In this document: positions 63,878 through 64,000 of the stretch, piece after piece
Layout: every line of letters begins with the position of its first letter
How positions within the stretch are numbered: position 1 is the stretch's first letter
DNA from: Mongoliimonas terrestris
GTDB taxonomy: Bacteria > Pseudomonadota > Alphaproteobacteria > Rhizobiales > Pleomorphomonadaceae
NCBI RefSeq assembly: GCF_001927285.1
Contig: NZ_MSIG01000001.1
Location: forward strand, 434,001-498,000
Length of the DNA stretch: 64,000 nucleotides
Direction: 5' to 3'
Program-made: the position numbers and the translations under genes
Notes under the pieces: generated by a model
Databases searched by the model: none
Told to the model about the DNA's origin: nothing
The model's input: only the letters and a program-made list of their open reading frames with translations

Positions 63878-64000
63878 ATGAGCAAACGCGACGCCGTCTT
63901 CCCCGAGCACCGGCATGCCCTCTACGAGGCGCACGGCTATTCCGCGGCGATCCGCTCCGGTGATCTCCTGTTCGTGTCGGGACAGGTCGGCAGCCTCCCG
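63878..64000 (+). CDS. RidA family protein, cut by window end
   Basis: 41 codons from ATG 63878 to the right edge: MSKRDAVFPEHRHALYEAHG then YSAAIRSGDLLFVSGQVGSLP, the N-terminal pattern of YjgF/YER057c/UK114 proteins (G-D-x-x-F-x-S-G-Q-x-G). The rest, including the conserved Arg, is outside. It is divergent from the TetR gene across a palindromic operator. Confidence 0.85.
   Translation, partial: MSKRDAVFPEHRHALYEAHGYSAAIRSGDLLFVSGQVGSLP

Overview
The window is a very GC-rich chromosomal segment of an alphaproteobacterium, most likely of the Hyphomicrobiales (Rhizobiales). This rests on the block mnmG-mnmE-rho-hemJ-hemE / ppsR-maf-aroE-coaE-dnaQ-secB-fxsA-Tim44-mltA-smr, a MucR/Ros-type regulator, an acdR/acdS pair and HemP. 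Species cannot be named from the sequence alone.

Replication region and core genes (1-15.4 kb). The order hemE - non-coding gap - ppsR (DUF299, 'RP001') - maf - aroE - coaE - dnaQ is the one known around the chromosome origin of Caulobacter and Rickettsia. The 597-bp gap at 6856-7452 carries an AT-rich tract, several TCCAC-core DnaA-box-like sites and a CtrA-like TTAA-N7-TTGA site. I call it the probable oriC. Genes left of it run leftward and genes right of it run rightward. Three parS-like 16-mers lie 3.3-4.9 kb to the left, beside mnmE, rho and mnmG. The left group handles tRNA wobble modification (mnmE/mnmG), Rho termination and haem synthesis (hemJ/hemE). The right group handles PEP synthase/PPDK regulation, shikimate dehydrogenase, CoA synthesis, proofreading and protein export.

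Signalling and small genes (15.4-23.9 kb). A small XRE regulator is followed by a minus-strand trio: a response regulator with HD-GYP output, a periplasmic sulfite-oxidase-fold protein and a hybrid histidine kinase. Then come a solitary TadG-like membrane protein, an RluA-type pseudouridine synthase, hemP with a TGA-N9-TCA iron-control-like box, and a very acidic small protein. An orphan intrinsic terminator at 20458-20498 suggests an unannotated small transcript.

Carbohydrate locus (23.9-39.5 kb). A TetR-family gene lies between two divergent transcription units: a leftward catabolic unit (Gfo/Idh dehydrogenase, DUF993, enolase-like protein, TIM-barrel isomerase, second Gfo/Idh) and a rightward CUT1-type ABC importer with two more Gfo/Idh enzymes. 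Both units have the same promoter layout: TTGACA, 22 nt, then TTGTAACC-N4-GGTTATAA. A mannonate dehydratase gene faces the importer operon. This looks like one TetR-controlled regulon for a sugar, sugar acid or glycoside whose identity I cannot read.

NitT/TauT-type ABC and monooxygenase locus (39.6-52.4 kb). The parts are scattered: ATPase, RidA, a Crp-type regulator, a GH3 glucosidase, an amidase, MucR, a substrate-binding protein, an LLM flavin monooxygenase, a permease and a TetR regulator. The set recalls the logic of the Rut pathway (monooxygenase, RidA, amide hydrolase) but is not that operon.

Right end (52.4-64 kb). It holds a tandem HD/HD-GYP protein with a degenerate first domain, tRNA-Arg(CCG), a LysR gene divergent from a SnoaL-like/SDR pair, a DUF1801-like protein, an ACC-deaminase operon (acdS plus an AceE/MdeB-like E1 enzyme, divergent from Lrp-type acdR), a secreted alpha/beta hydrolase, and a TetR gene divergent from a truncated RidA-family gene over a palindromic operator.
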